Source of the DNA: Odontesthes bonariensis
Lineage: Eukaryota; Chordata; Actinopteri; Atheriniformes; Atherinopsidae
Direction: 5' to 3'
Length of the DNA: 64,000 nt
Assembly (NCBI RefSeq): GCF_027942865.1
Contig: NC_134528.1
Span: 6,071,586 to 6,135,585 of the forward strand
Below are positions 1 through 14,100 of the stretch, piece by piece; positions within the stretch are counted from its first letter, which is position 1, and each line of letters starts with the position of its first letter. Below the pieces are notes generated by a model. That model did not search any database and was not told the origin of the DNA. It saw only the letters and a list, made by a program, of their open reading frames with translations. The position numbers and the translations under genes were made by a program.

Positions 1-1194
1 TTTGGGCGGCTCAATCAAAAAACATCCAGGTCAGATGCATGGAAATCTCAGCAATGACAACACAGCAGTGTCGCAGGGACAGTTTGTTGGATGAGGTTGG
101 AAGGAAGGAGGTCAAAGTCTGAGCTGGAGGGCACAAACATGTGTGGATAACTCTCTGAAGCTCGTTGATTGTAATCTAATGCTTTCGTATGCTTTTCTGG
201 GCTTGTCGCTCTTTTTGTTTTTTTCTGACACTTTTTAAAACATTTCCACAAACTAACAACTTTTGTTACATCTCCAGATCTCTATGCAAAAAAAAAAAAA
301 CCCCATAAAGATATATATTTATGTTGATTTCATAGTAAACATTCTTAAGATCATTAGAGCTGGACTTGGATAGCGATCTTGGACCTTTCGACTCTCTTGT
401 GTGCGTTTCATGTTGTAACCTTTCACGTGGTTATGCCTCGCTGACAGCACAGGCGTTACAGATTAGAAAGAGTTAGATAACGGTGCATGGGAATAGTTGC
501 TAAAATGAGTTCACCCGAGTTAGAGCTGCAACGGTTATCAACTAGTTGTCAACAAAAAAACTAACTCCTGATTTTGATGATCAGTCAATTAGTTGAAATA
601 ATTTAATTTACAAAAACACAAATTTCTCAGATTATGGTTCCTCAAATACTGATATTTTCTTATTAAGATCAGAGAAAAATGTTAAAATTCAATCAGAAAT
701 CGTTAAAAGTGCTCCAAAAAAGGCATGTAGATCTAAATATCCGTCTCACTGAAAGTTTTTAAATGAGTATGAATGACTGCAAACAGGTGATTTTTATTTT
801 TTTTTATTTTACCACTGTATTATATAGTGGAAATCATTCGGTGTTTCAATTATATCACTCAAAGCTACAAGATTCTCCTCCATTTTCTTGGTTACCAGGG
901 TAACAGGTTAAGCTTCAGGCTGCTTTTGTGAGGTTTATTCATTCATTCCTGCATTTTAGCCACCAATTCCACCACCGATCCTTTCTGATGCCTCAACCTA
1001 ACAAATGAGGTTTTTTTTTTGCCTAAACCTAACCAACCATAGAATGAAGAAAGAATAAAAACTTATTGTAACTTTTGATTTCAGGGGTCTGTTCAGGCAC
1101 AATAAGTGTAAGGGAACAGAGGAAGTTATGCATTTGAGTCGTTCCGCCGCCATCTCGTCATACGTCAGGTTTAACCGTCCGTGTCTGTGCGCAG
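1..1194 (+). other. cdr2 intron
   Basis: No exon can be supported before the CAG acceptor at 1192-1194. The interval is AT-rich intron. A degenerate dispersed repeat beginning like the common fish 'agagctgcaacg...' hAT-type repeat starts near 520. Confidence 0.6.
521..690 (+). repeat. degenerate hAT-type dispersed repeat
   Basis: The stretch starts with agagctgcaacggtta and continues with repeated 'aactagtt/tcaattagtt' blocks. This resembles the frequent fish repeat whose end reads agagctgcaacgattaatcg. It is highly diverged. The recognition is from memory of the family and no target duplication could be seen. Confidence 0.4.
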
Positions 1195-2245
1195 GTACGA
1201 CTGTGATCCTGATGAACGCTCAGACGACCTCGAGTCTTCTGCTGTGTTGTGGCGGGAGGAGGAGCAGGTATCGCTGCGACAGTCTCTCCGTGCCCTTCAG
1301 ACTCAGTTTGCCACTGAGCGAGCTCGAAGGGAGGAGGCGGAGCGAGAGGCGGAGCTTCTGGCAGGGGAGAATGCAGCGCTTGAGCAACAGCTGGCAGGGA
1401 TGGAGGGCTGTCGGGTATGTTGGAGCAACTTCTCACATCTGTTTGATAATTAGGATTTTGGTATTTTTAATCAGATTTTTTCACATAACAGAAAATATTT
1501 TTGTCATATTCTGATTAGTTGGCAAATATGGAAAACGCTCCCTCCTGGAAAGAATAAATCATTGTGAGATCTTTGGCTGACAGTAGGTGTGATTTGTCTG
1601 ATTTCTAAATCGTTATTCTGTCTCCATCAGGCCAGAGTGTCTGAGCTGGAGCACGAGGCGGAGGAGCTTCGTCAGCTCTGGAAATCAGAGTCCTCTTTGA
1701 GATCCATCAGGCCGGACGTCATGCACGGCCTGCTGCCGCACTCTCTGTTCCTCAACCCAGAGGAGGAGAACGAAGGAGTTCCGGCGGCGGCCAAGAGCCC
1801 TGCGGTCCTGAAGCGCTGGGCCAGCGAACGGCTGATGAAGGCCGCGCAGGTGCCCGACTCTCCTGACAGGATCTACGACCATGAGTGCTCCTGTGTGCGC
1901 CGAGCTGAGGTGGTGAAGTATCGCGGGATCTCGCTGCTCAACGAGGTCGACGCCCAGTACAGTGCCTTGCAGGTGAAGTATGACGAGCTGCTGCGGCGCT
2001 GCCACCTGGGACTACAGGAGGAGGAGGAGGAGGAGGAGGACGGGCAGAGCTACAAGTTGGTGCAGACTGCAGCGCTCATCGCAGCTCCACCTGCCCTGAC
2101 TGACACGGAGGACTTTCAGGATGACTTTCACCAGCCAGAGTACAAGGAGCTTTTCAGGGAAATCTTCTCCCGCATTCGAAAAACCAAAGAAGACCTGATT
2201 GAAAACAGATCCTCAGCCGGTGAAGCATTACCTACTTTGCATTAG
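1195..2245 (+). CDS. cdr2: cdr2, cerebellar degeneration-related protein 2 (3' coding exons)
   Basis: Partial gene: the last two coding exons, 1195-1414 and 1631-2245, stop TAG at 2243-2245. The acceptors end in CAG and the donor is GTATGT. The first exon enters with a split codon and the second junction is phase 0. The translated part is a Glu/Arg/Leu-rich coiled coil. It is followed by a block reading RRAEVVKYRGISLLNEVDAQ and a C-terminus containing QPEYKELFREIFSRI, both diagnostic of the CDR2/CDR2L family. The CVRRA...RGISLL...YSALQVKYDELL stretch fits CDR2 better than CDR2L, and the adjacent polr3e and eef2k are also the human neighbours of CDR2. CDR2 is a cytoplasmic leucine-zipper protein known as the Yo autoantigen and reported to bind c-Myc. 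Upstream exons lie outside the window. An in-frame run of GAG codons at 2018-2040 encodes seven glutamates. Confidence 0.93.
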
Positions 2246-3790
2246 CTCCATTTGAAGTAAAAACCAGTTGAGAGACTAATTATTGTCTTCAAGTAACAGA
2301 GCAACTCTGTGGAAAGACTTTTATTTACCCAGATATGATGATCGCCACACAAACGAGTCGGGAGATATGGGTGATGCAGGAACAAGAGGACTAAACACCA
2401 CCAGCTCACATTGCAGATGTGGCTCATTTTGCACAGAAACACCAGTGCCTGACGCCGCCGTCTCTACTGTACGATCACTCTACCTCATGTCACACAGTTC
2501 TGGTCACAACCAAACTCCTGTGGACACCTTTCTGGGGGAATAATCCATCATCTTCTCATAAGCTGGTGACGGTTTATTTTAAGGTTCCCATAATCTTCTA
2601 AAGGGAAAGTGACATCTTAATGTAAAGACTTAGAAGTCCTGGCAAAGATACCATTTGGTTGTAATTATTGAAAAAAATACAGACACATTTCATTATCTTG
2701 GTGAATGTTTGTGACATTTCACCAACTGACATTCATGTTTCCAGTCCACATAAAGTTCACAGAACCTAAGAGGATGTCCTCAGTTGGCCAACCAACTATT
2801 TCGAAGCCCAAATGTGCAACTTATCTGAAGTTATTGGCATTTCAAAAGCTGGAACTTGTTACTTCCAAGTGAAATGTCTAAAGTTGCAAACAATGATCCA
2901 TTAGCACTTATAAAGTTAATTTGGAGTCGTGTTTGCATCCACCTGATGAATATGGGTCCAATATTTTCTCCTATAGCCTGATGTTTGGTCTCCATCAGCC
3001 GCTGAGGAGAACACACCTTTTGCTCTAAATTTCATCTGTGACTCGAGTGGGGAAACAAAGCAATAAAGTTGCATTCCAGGCAATTAATCAAAGGTTCAGG
3101 GGGCTCCAGCTCCACATTATCACCCTTTCATAACTATAACTGGTTATTGCCCTCAAATAATTCTGTTTTCTTCATAAGGACAGTTTTCAGGACACTTTCT
3201 AGAAAATTAAGGGCAACATCTAAGATGTAACTCTGCGGTACATCTCTGCGTTTTTTTTTTTTTTGTGTGTGCGACTTATTTTCTTTGCAACTATTTAAAA
3301 AAAAAAAGAAGAAAAAATTGATTGTAGCTTTGCCTGCGCCTGCAAAAAAAAAAAAAATCAACCAATGCACGGTTGACCAATATATGCAATGATGTATTGG
3401 TGTAGGAGTTCACACAAGGTGCTCACAAGGTGCTTTTTTTTAACTGTAACATAAATATTATACTTGGTTATTGTGTGGTAGGTTAGCTGGTTGTGAATGT
3501 TATATCAAAGGGAAGTTTACCAAAATAATAACTGTGTACTTGATCATGTAACCTGTAATGAAGGAATGTGTACGTCGAAGCCTCCCAGCAGCAGTTGCTG
3601 CTTCGCTGCCCGTGTGTCCTTGTTAAGCTTAAAGGTAGTTTGTGAAATCAAATGGAGATGCACTTTAGAAATGCACCCGGCATCGTCAACGCTGTTCGGA
3701 CACTTTGTCTTTGTTGGATAGTTGATGCAAGCCATTTTTAAATCTTTAAATCACGTTCTGGATCTGAATAAATCTGCACTGTGCTTTCAC
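2246..3790 (+). other. cdr2: cdr2 3'UTR with poly(A) signal
   Basis: This non-coding stretch follows the cdr2 stop. A canonical AATAAA lies at 3767-3772, so the transcript probably ends near 3785-3800. It contains A/T homopolymer runs around 3250-3360 and no other gene. The exact end is inferred. Confidence 0.6.
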
Positions 3791-5749
3791 CTTTAATGTT
3801 ACCGCTCTGAGCCATAAAACATGAAGCAAGCAGAGACGGCATTTGTCTTTTGTTCTCTGCTTTCTGCTGAGTTTGCCCTTTTTTCGGTCATTCGTTGCTT
3901 TTACACCCTGAGAATTAAGCGGCACCTTGTAACACTAAAAATTAGACCATGAACGAGTTTACGGTCTCTCAAATCTGTCAAAGCAAATAATCCTAAAACT
4001 AAACGATAATTAAATCATTTAATTGTATACAGGCGGCTATCCCCGTAGACTTGGCAGAAACGGCGGGGTGGAAATGTAAAACAATAGGAAACATCCCGTG
4101 TCATAATTCCAGATGTGGTAAGAATCGGAGCTCGAAAAGAACTTAAAATCCCTCTTCAAATGTTAAAACACAAACTTGTTATTATTCAGACGGATGTGGA
4201 CTCTTAAAACCCTGAAGGGAAATAATTGGTTTAAAAGACTTCTTTATACTGTCCCCAGCTTTGCTGGTAAAGTTTTTTTTGCCCATCCTACTTTAGTGTT
4301 GAAACAACAGTGAGTGGCTTCAGTCAGAGGCTTCTTTAGCTACCCATAATTCCCCTTTGGAATAATGAAATAATTTTTTCATTTTAGCTGACCATGTGAG
4401 AAATTAAGGCCTTTTTCTCAGCAACAACATCCTCCTTCATACATAATGAGATGAAATCCAGTGAGAAAACTATTAAATCCCTTTAGTCTGCTTTACATAA
4501 CCTTCTTGGCTGCAAACAGGTTGGAAAAATATCCCACCTTATGATCTTCAGTTGTACTCAAGCTAATCTGGCTAATTTTTCTGACATTTCAGCCCTTTAA
4601 TAATACCCCCAACATGTTAAGAGTTTATTGAGCAATATACCTGAGGAAAAATTTAAAATAATTTGATGTAGGGAACTGTTAATTGGGCCTGAAATGTTGG
4701 AACACAATGAAAATCAAAGCATCTCTCATAAACAGGTGGGGGGTTTGACTTTTAGCCATCAGCTAATGGCAATTGCTGTAACCATAGCAACAGCCGCTCT
4801 CCTCCACCATCACCCTACATGGCTATTTGTGTGCTGGACTTAGTTTTGCAGTGAAATGTACAAAATATTTTTTATTCCAAATTGCATCTTTATTGGTTCT
4901 CTTCAATGATGTCACGGCAAGGAAAAAAACATTTGAAAACCTACATTCAACCCAAAAAAAACTTAACTTCAGCCGCTTAATCCACTTGTTCCCCAGAGTT
5001 GATAATCAGTCACACGAATCTATTTAACGCAGGAAAAGCCACAGCAGATTCCAGGTCCACGAATACCAACAACATTCAGTCGAATGTGTTCGCTCGTTTC
5101 GCATTCCAGTTTCCCTTTTTGTCTGAATGAGTTTAGCAGTTTCTTCCAATGCTTTCGCTTGTTTTAATCCATCCTTACAGTTCGCCTTTTCCACCTGAGC
5201 ATCATGGGTGGGACAAATACAGTACTTAGTTTGGATTTCAGAACTAAGATCCAATCAGATCCAATAAAAATAGATTAAATTACAAAACGGAAAACCAAAT
5301 TTCGACCCACGAGGCCTTAAACAATGTTTCGTTGATACGATTAAATAAAAACATGTTCTCTGGTGATATCAGGTGTAACATGAAAGCACTCCGAGTCGCA
5401 GCTGTGAACGCCATCTGCAAAAGAAATTAATTCTACTGATAAACCGTATACATAAATCTTGCCATTTCTTCATTTTTTTGCTCTAAATCATCAGTTTCCG
5501 CTCAGACTCTCCAGCTATGCGGGAGTTTCTGTCCTCCGCTGCGTCAGTGCTCACGTTGTTGTCAGAAAACTTTCTGTTCTGAGCCGAACGCACAGCTGAC
5601 ATCTTCGTCCTCCAATCGCCGTCTCTCAGAGCCGGGCCAGCTGCTATCATCGGCTTTCATCTTTCAACTGCCCTCCCACTGGACACACAGGAGAGGTTTT
5701 AATTGGCTAATGGTGACCGCAGAGAGGGGGGGGGGGCAGGCTCTCTGGG
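3791..5749. other. tail-to-tail interval between cdr2 and polr3e
   Basis: No coding exon is seen. The part nearest polr3e should be its 3'UTR. Two minus-strand AATAAA signals (read as TTTATT on plus) lie near 4871 and 4889, which would give a 3'UTR of roughly 0.9 kb. The remainder, about 3800-4860, holds nothing I recognise. Confidence 0.5.
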
Positions 5750-8101
5750 TCAGGACTGTATCGTTCCTTTGAGGTACCACATCCCTGCGTGGCTGCTGCA
5801 GCACTCCTGCAACAACAAACTGAAGGTTAGATCAGTGGGAAACGGCGGATTAAAGTCGGAAATTCCGCCCCAGCACCCATCTCACCTGAAGCAGCCGGTC
5901 GATCTCGGCTTTAGAAGCGTCTCCAATCTCCTGCGCTAGCTTTGTTTGAATCATGTTCCTCCTGATTCGGTAGTTCTTCGTGAATAAGTCGTACAGCAGC
6001 CGACGGTGCTGCAGGAGAAAAACAGAACAGAGGAAATAATGGAAAGGTCTTGCTAAACTCCATCTTGCAGTAGGTAGTCTGAGTAGAGGAGAAACCGCTC
6101 ATATTTCTCAGAGCAAAAGAAACAAAATCCACCCCTAAAGCTGATCAAATAACCAGCTCTGCTTCATCTGTAGTAGAACCAAAACACTTTACAACTCTGA
6201 GAAGTCGTGTGGTCCAACTAAGAATCTGTCTTGCATGTAATGACAGACTTAACTGATTTTTGCAGAGTTCAGAGAAGTCAAGGTGCAAAAGGGCCCAATT
6301 TCTCCCTCTTTCACTGAGTCCGTTACTGCGTTAACCTTAATGTTATAATAGATAAGGAGCAAAGTCTGAGAAATAAGCAACACAGTGAGGAAACCACACA
6401 CAGCTGCTCTGACTAACGTAATCTTTAGTCTGAAGCTCGTGGGAATTCAGTGACTGCTGACACCGACTTGTGGTTTGCGGTCCGTTTTGGCAGCGAATGC
6501 CTTCACACAGCGAGTGTTTACCCTGTCGAAGTCGTCTCCGGTCTCCCACAAGCCAAACACCTTCTGTTCATCAGGAGCCGCTTTGCTCTGAGCAGGAAAC
6601 TAAAAGTTAAAGAGAAACAAAGAAGTTAAAAGTTGACCTGAAGTCACGACCTTCTGAGATTGTTATCGGACCGTCCCAAAACAGTTTCTGTAATACCTGT
6701 TGAGCAAAACATGGACTAATAGCAACGCATTTCATTCACCAGCGTACCAGCTACAGTGAAGTCTAATCACCTTGTTTTCCCTCAGGCACCTGTTCTGCTT
6801 GTTAATTTGTTGTTCTGCTTGTTAATTTGATCTTCTGCTCAAATCCCCAGTCTAAACAAGAACAGTCTGAGCATCCACAGCCAGGATTATTTGTCCAGAC
6901 ACGACCCAGTGACTCAACGCTGATCTGTGAACTGTCAGATAGCTAAACAATAATGTTTACAGAGGGCAAAGAAAGACTCAAGATCTGCCTGTTTACAAAT
7001 AACCTCCTGGCTTAACCATTAACTGAGCAGTAAAGGGCTTTGCTCTGGGACTAAGAATCTGTTGCGTAACAAAGATGGCTTCAAGCCATTCCACTCTCAA
7101 CAGCCTTCAAAATCCTGCAAAATGGATAAGACCCAAGCCAGGACAGAGCTGGCTCAGAGAGCTTAAAGAATAAAGACACAAGAGGATGTGGCTAACACAA
7201 CAGTCTTCCTTAAGCCTAAAAACAGCCACCTGAGCCCAAATGCACAACAGACCATCAGACTCCAAACACACAGGGCTATCAGGTGGCTCTTTGAATTTGA
7301 GTGGAACCTGAGAGCCAGGTTTGAGTGCACCTACTCGGAAAAACAACCGTTAATGTCGTTATTCTGTGCAAGAAAACGGATACGGCGAGAAATCCCCCTT
7401 TTATTCAGCACCACGGGTTGTTTTAAGTAGACAAACGAGAGGAGAAGCAGCTCTAATTTCAGGAAGGAAGGCAGCAATCCCGACAAATAAAAAGCCCAAC
7501 GTGCAGGTGAATCAGAGGACCGATGAGCTCGGAGCCAAGCAGGCCGAACAATCCACAAATCACGCTTTTAAAAGCCGTTTCAGGAAGATAAGGGGCGGGG
7601 AAGTATGCGATAGTGCGGTTTAAGTGGAATGCATGTAAACCGGTAACAGGACTGCATCAACAAGAACATGACAGGAAGCTTCAAAAACTGGAAGAGCACC
7701 TGGGTCATCTAATCCCCCAAAGTAGAAGACATTCATCTGCTGTGTAACTGACAGTTTAACTACATCAGGATCTTATTCAGCCACGTTTCTTATTCACATT
7801 CAGCTGCTCTGCTGAGTTGCATGGTCTGAAGTGTGGATGTGGTTTCTGTACCAAAGCGACGATGGTTTGCTACTTCCTGTTGCTTTGCATGGGAAATGTG
7901 AAGCTGTGTGTTCAACATCCTGTTCGTGTAGGTTTGAACTTATTACTCTGCTGTAAACAGATCATTTCAATGAACAGCCAGAAAAGAATATAGATCTATC
8001 CCAACTCTGGAAAGCTTATACACATTGAACACGTTCACTGAGCAGGCGTTGAGAAGAAGAAAAACAATGTTTCATACAAACTGTAAGCACTCAAATTTGA
8101 A

Positions 8102-8145
<44 letters not shown>

Positions 8146-11100
8146 AGGAAACAGAGGAGGATCTATAGTGTATGTAAAGGAGTTTTGCATCCACGAGTTA
8201 GTAAATTCTGAGTTTTGACCATAGAAGAGAATACTTCTCCCTGAATACTGACAGGCACCATAATCTGTTTGCACTGGCAGAGCAGCACGGCGTCCTGGAG
8301 CATGTGGTCCGAGATGGAGTGAAGTATGTGCTGTCCCGCCGGCATGGAAGCCAGGTGCAGGTTAAACAGCCTCTTTAGCTCGTTCAGCGTCAGCACAAAA
8401 TGTTTCCGGAAAGTTTTTAACACAAACGCCTGCAGCTCCGGGGACGGCGTGTTGGCGGGGCTCCCTCCGTTAGCGTGATCAAAACGGGGGGTGATGGCAC
8501 TGGGGTAACCATTAACAGAACCGTTGGGGATGGAGGAGGAAGAGGTGTCCATTGGCTCATCCTCATTGTTGCTGACAGGGTCCCGTTTGATGTGGACGCT
8601 GCTTCCTGCGTGTCTGGTGTCCAGGTCCTTCTGCAGGGACGACTGGTTTTCTTGCGCTCGCCCCTGAGCCATCCTCAGGCGCTGCTCCCCGCTGATGTGG
8701 ACGGGCTCTAAAAACACAGCATGCGAACGTCAGCTCAGGTAATCTCTGCTGAGTATTTCACCAACAGCAAGCTCTTACTCACCAGGCTGAGGGGCATTCT
8801 TTGGCACCATGTCTTCTTTAGAGAAACTGAACACCTTTTCCAACCTTTAAGGCAGACAGGGCAGATTGTTCCTGATAAACAACAAGCTATCTTCCTAAAA
8901 GAATCTTCAACAGCACTTTAATACCCTGGTGAGATTGTTAATGAAACCTACTTGCTCTGGATGCCAAGCCACAGCATGTGCTGCCTGTTCTCAATATCTG
9001 GGTGTTTCTTAATGAAGTCCACATCAGTAGGCAACAGGAACTCCCAGCCCCGGTTGATCCGAGGAGCAGCCACATGCTCGAGAAACTCCTTCACATCCTC
9101 TGGAGGAAGCTAACAGAGGGAAAGGGAGGGAGTAGTTTGTTTTGTTTACCCAAATAAACAGAAATGAGGCAAGAGGAAAGTGTTCAGAGTCGGCCCCGCT
9201 CCAATAAAGCACCCATCAAAGACTGTGGAGCTACTTCCACTGATCAACCATTCCTAAATTATTCAAGACAGTTTCATAGGTTTGATTTCATGGTTAAATA
9301 ACATCTCAGAGTTCAGATTTACTTTTTAAAAATCACACTGAGCCTTACTTTGATGATGGATGTAATCTCCTTTCTCATCACAGAGCGCACCTGCGTGAAC
9401 CTCCACATCTAAACAAAAGAAATAAGTGATTTACTAGGACTTCAAAAAGAATGCACTGGATTTAATTCTGCATTGTTTAATAAAAAGGGACAACGACAGG
9501 GAAAAACAGCTCACCACAAAATCCCTGCCGCGACAGAGGACCTCAGCGGGGACGCCACTGTGAGCGCTGCACGTGTTTTTAGGATACAAAACGTCACTGG
9601 GGACAAAAACACATCAACATCAGTAATATTCAAACTAATCAACTCTGCTTTTACCACAAAAGATCCACGTGCAAACTGGTGGAGAGAAAAAAAAAAAAAA
9701 AAAAAAAGGAGGAGGAATGGTCTCACCTCTTTACAACCCAGTTCCCCTGAACCAGCAGCGCCACCTGCTGGATGCAGCGCAGCACTGAGGTCTGGTCGGT
9801 GCCAGAGGCGAGCAGGCCCATCAGGTTAGCGAATGGCATTACTTTGACTGCAGAGAGCAGAAATTATAGAAGGAAATGTGACAGGAGTCAACTAAAAGGT
9901 AGATTTCTACATCACCTTTGGGTTCAAACTGAAAACACTCCAAACGTTGCACCATATTCCAACATCCTGCACCCGAGGAAGATTAAACTTCCAAACACGC
10001 AGCAGGCCTAATATTGCTAAACACACTGTGGCGCCCCCTTGGCCTACCATTCTTCATCAGGGTCTTGACTTGTTCTCCCAGCGGCAGAGTGCGGAGCTGT
10101 GCCATTGAGAGCACATTACTGGGACCAACGGGCTTTGCTCTAACAGAGAAATAGATAGTCATGTCAATGGTGCATTTCAGTGAATGTGCTTCTGTTTAAA
10201 TCGACAATCATTTATCAGAAAAGGAGCAGATACTCACACTTTCTCTTCTTCGAGAGGGGGCATCAGCATGTCCAAGTACTCCCTGAGAAAATAAGAGGAA
10301 AGGTCTGTAATCTGAGGTGAGCACAGCTGGGAGGTGAAAACAGATCAGAGTGAAGCTAGGAAATGCTGACAGGATGGTGGATCTGTAGATGTTCCTATGA
10401 ATTAGTGACAAGAGTATCTTTGACCTCCAGCAACAAGATGTAATTCTGACAAATCGCCTTCAAATCGATGAGCTGCGAATAGTAGTGCTGTTAGGTTTAC
10501 AACAAAATAATCCACGGTATTAATGAGAGTAGGTCTCATCAAAATGGGTAGAGGGTTCAATTTATAAGTTAAATGCCTCAAGACAAACAGCTGATGACTG
10601 TATCTCTTCTCTCAGGATCTGTTAAACCAGAACAGAGGAAGAGGGCACAGTGAGACGGTGTCACTATGAAAGCAGCAGTGCTAACCATCATTCCACCCAA
10701 AATCATGAAAGTGAATGACGATACAAAATCCGGTTTGACCATGCTGCAAATAAACACAGTATGCCTCAGACTCTAACCAGTTAAAGTCGTGTAACCCACT
10801 GTGACGTTTGCTCATACTCACTTTGGAGTTTTGACCAGCTCAGAGTTTTCAGAGGCGTCCCCAGACTGACACAAAAGGTACTGCCTTTCATGCTCCGAGT
10901 GCCCGTCCTGCGTTAAAATAACATGTCAAACACAAAACTAAAAGACTGCAACACACTATGAAGCGTCGCATGAGGTTTTGTTTTGTTTTTTTGTTGAAAA
11001 ATTGTTAAGAGCTCCCTCTACCTTAACACCGTGGTACTGCAGGTGAATCCAGGGTTCCTCCGCCTGCTTCTTCTGCAGGAACTCGTAGGACTGGATCCTC

Positions 11101-14100
11101 CTCTGCCGGGCCTGCTCTGACTCGGGGCGGGCGAACCTCACCTGGAAGTGAACACAAACAGAGGACGTTTCATAATTCTTGTATTTTCATAAGCGCTTAA
11201 AGCGATACTCCGGAGTAGATTCAACCTGGGGTCATTTGAACCGTGATATCCAGCCAAGTAGCCCACCTGCAGTTTTTTCGATATTGGCTGAACATCAGCT
11301 GAGTTACTGAGTTATCCCGAATAGCTTCGTACAAGCGCTAACGGACCCTGGCAGTATCTCCAAAATTACCACACTAAAATCACATGCCATGACACCAAAC
11401 TTCTACAGTAGTACAAATATGGTCTGTACTCACAAAACGATGCATTTGGAAGTTTGAAAATAGTCCAGGAGTTTATTATTATTAACACAAGCCTGATAGC
11501 TTTTCTGCTGCTAAAGCTGCGTCGACGTCACTTCTGGGAGCTTCAAAGTAAGATGAGGGTTGATCTACTACTGTAGACAACAAAGTATATGCCATATTCT
11601 ACATGAATTTTTATGTTGTAGAGTTGTGAAATTATTTTAATAATGGAGAAATTGAGCAGCCTTGCTTTGTTGTCTACAGTAGTAGCTCAACCCTCATCTT
11701 ACTTTGAAGCTCCCAGAAGTGACGTCGACGCAGCTTTAGCAGCAGAAAAGCTATCAGGCTTGTGTTGATAATAATAAACTCCTGGACTATTTTCAAACTT
11801 CCAAATGCATCGTTTTGTGAGTACAGACCATATTTGTACTACTGTAGAAGTTTGGTGTCATGGCATGTGATTTTAGTGTGGTAATTTTGGAGATACGGAC
11901 CAGGATCCATTAACCCTTGTAGAAGCTATTCGGGATAACTCAGTAACTCGGCTGATGTTCAGCCAATATCGAAAAAACTGTGGGTGGGTTACTTGGCTGG
12001 ATATCACGGTTCAAATGACCCCAGGGTGAATCTACTCCGGAGTATCGCTTTAAAGCCAGCGTAATTATGATTTTATGCTGCGTGTGTGTAAACGCCCATC
12101 TTTACCGTAATGGCTTTGGCTTCCTCCTCAGCTTCATCCTGAGACGAATCTCCACCTACAGGAGGGAGACTCTCGTCATGTAACATTTGCACATGATCGT
12201 AGCACATTCGAAGATGTTACGTTTGAGACTGCTTGAGGACTTACAAGTTAGACATATCAAACACAAAATTAAACTTCTCCCAGCTATTTTCTAGACAAAT
12301 CAATGGTTTTATCAATTAGATCTGAGAAAAAAGTGAAAGTTAGTGGCCTTTTAGACCTAAAGATAGTCTTGATTTATCTCATGAACGACCAAAATATCAA
12401 AGATATTCAAATAAAAATACAAGAGAGGCACCACTCATGTTTAAAGAGTTGGTAAGAGGCAATTCTGTGAGCAATTGGCTTAAAGAAAACAGTCAAAACT
12501 GTGTGTAAAAAGAGCATGTTTTGATTTTGATACCAGTAACTAGGCACTTTTAGTCACGTATTTTTTTTCATATATGTAAAGATATTTAGTTTATCAAAGA
12601 AATAAAAAATGTCTTCCCAATTTAGTGTCATTTCTAAAAATAAAAACAGGAGCCTACGCCAACTTCTTTCACGATCAAACGAGGAAAACGCACCTTCGTT
12701 TGCCGCCTCGCGCTCTCTGGTTTTGTTGTCAGCCTTGTCCAGGTAAGAGAAGCTGGGTCTCATCTGCAGGATTCCCGTCAGAGGGGTGATATGAAGCTCG
12801 CCTGTTCACAAAAACAACAACAGTTCAATGGCTTCCATTCATTTAACGTCACAAAGTAGCTCTCAATGACATATCAGGTGATAATTGTCAAGGCAGTTAA
12901 ATGATTGAGTTAAAAAAAAAAAAAAAAAAGGGACTCTTGACGTTGAGTGAACTTTGAATGTTTACAGGAGCAGGCCAGATAAAAAATAAACTGCGGCAGC
13001 TGTTTAACCAGTTAATCTGGTCTGACCTTTGCGAAACACAGCAGCCGCATATCTGGAGGTGTTGGTGGTTGCCTGAATGGAGGAGAAGGTCTGCTTGTCC
13101 ATCTTTTTTCTGAAGAGGAACCATTTAAAAAAAAAAAAAAAAAAAAGAGAGAGAGAACACTCGGTCAAGCAAACTATCTGGCAAATCCTTCAGCTTAACA
13201 ATCAAAGGAAAGTTCTAGAAAATAAAATTCTCCAGGTTCGACGCACGCGGAGTAGGTGTTTGTTTCGTCGTAAGTTGTGCCGTCCACATTCAGAGCTATC
13301 TGCTCTCCTTTACTGCGACAGTAGTTCGGACTCATGGTGTCGATGGCCATTTCCAGCTCCACCTGTCCCACGAGCACAACAAAAAGTACACAATAAATGC
13401 TTTGCGATTATTGTTATTCCAATCAACGAAAGCGGAGACGAGCCGAGTATCACGATGTGGGAAATCTTTTGTATTTTGCATTAACTAGCAAAACAATGGA
13501 AAATGAACATATTACTGTTATCTAATTCACTGACCTGCAGCTCAGAAAAACCACAAAACTAGAAGCTCAAAATCTTCAAAATGAAAAAGTCTTGTATAAA
13601 GCTGGTAAAAACCACTGGACTAAAAAGTGACGACAGAAAGGCATCAGATGCCTAAAACAGACTTTAAGGAGCACGTTTACCCTCTGCTGTTTGGGTTTTA
13701 TCTTAGCAGACAGGTGGTTGACATCATCATAGGTCATAGTGGCCGGGCGTACGGGGTACTGCGTCAGAAAAAAACAAGACTTGTTAGTCAGAGACCCGTG
13801 ACATTTTTAACCATTTAGCACCAGGATCTTGCACGATAAAGGTAAAAGCTCACCTGGAAAAGATACAGCTTATCTGCCAGACTTTTGGCGAGGTACACGT
13901 CGATCTAAATGAAACGGAAAAGCGGAATAAAGTCACTCAGATTGTACAAACTGATGTATGGAGCAAGGAGATTCTCTCAGTCAGGCGGGCTGTTTCAGGT
14001 GCTGTTTTTATAGCTGGATATTTCTGCTCCGATTTTTCTGCTGGCTTCTCTTACGAAACAATTACTGAACTCACTGAGACAACCCCCTGTCCTCTCATTG

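Noticed and set aside
1128-1514. 128-codon plus-strand frame overlapping the first cdr2 exon
   Set aside because: It is the wrong frame. The frame with CDR2 family similarity uses the 1195-1414 exon with proper splice sites.
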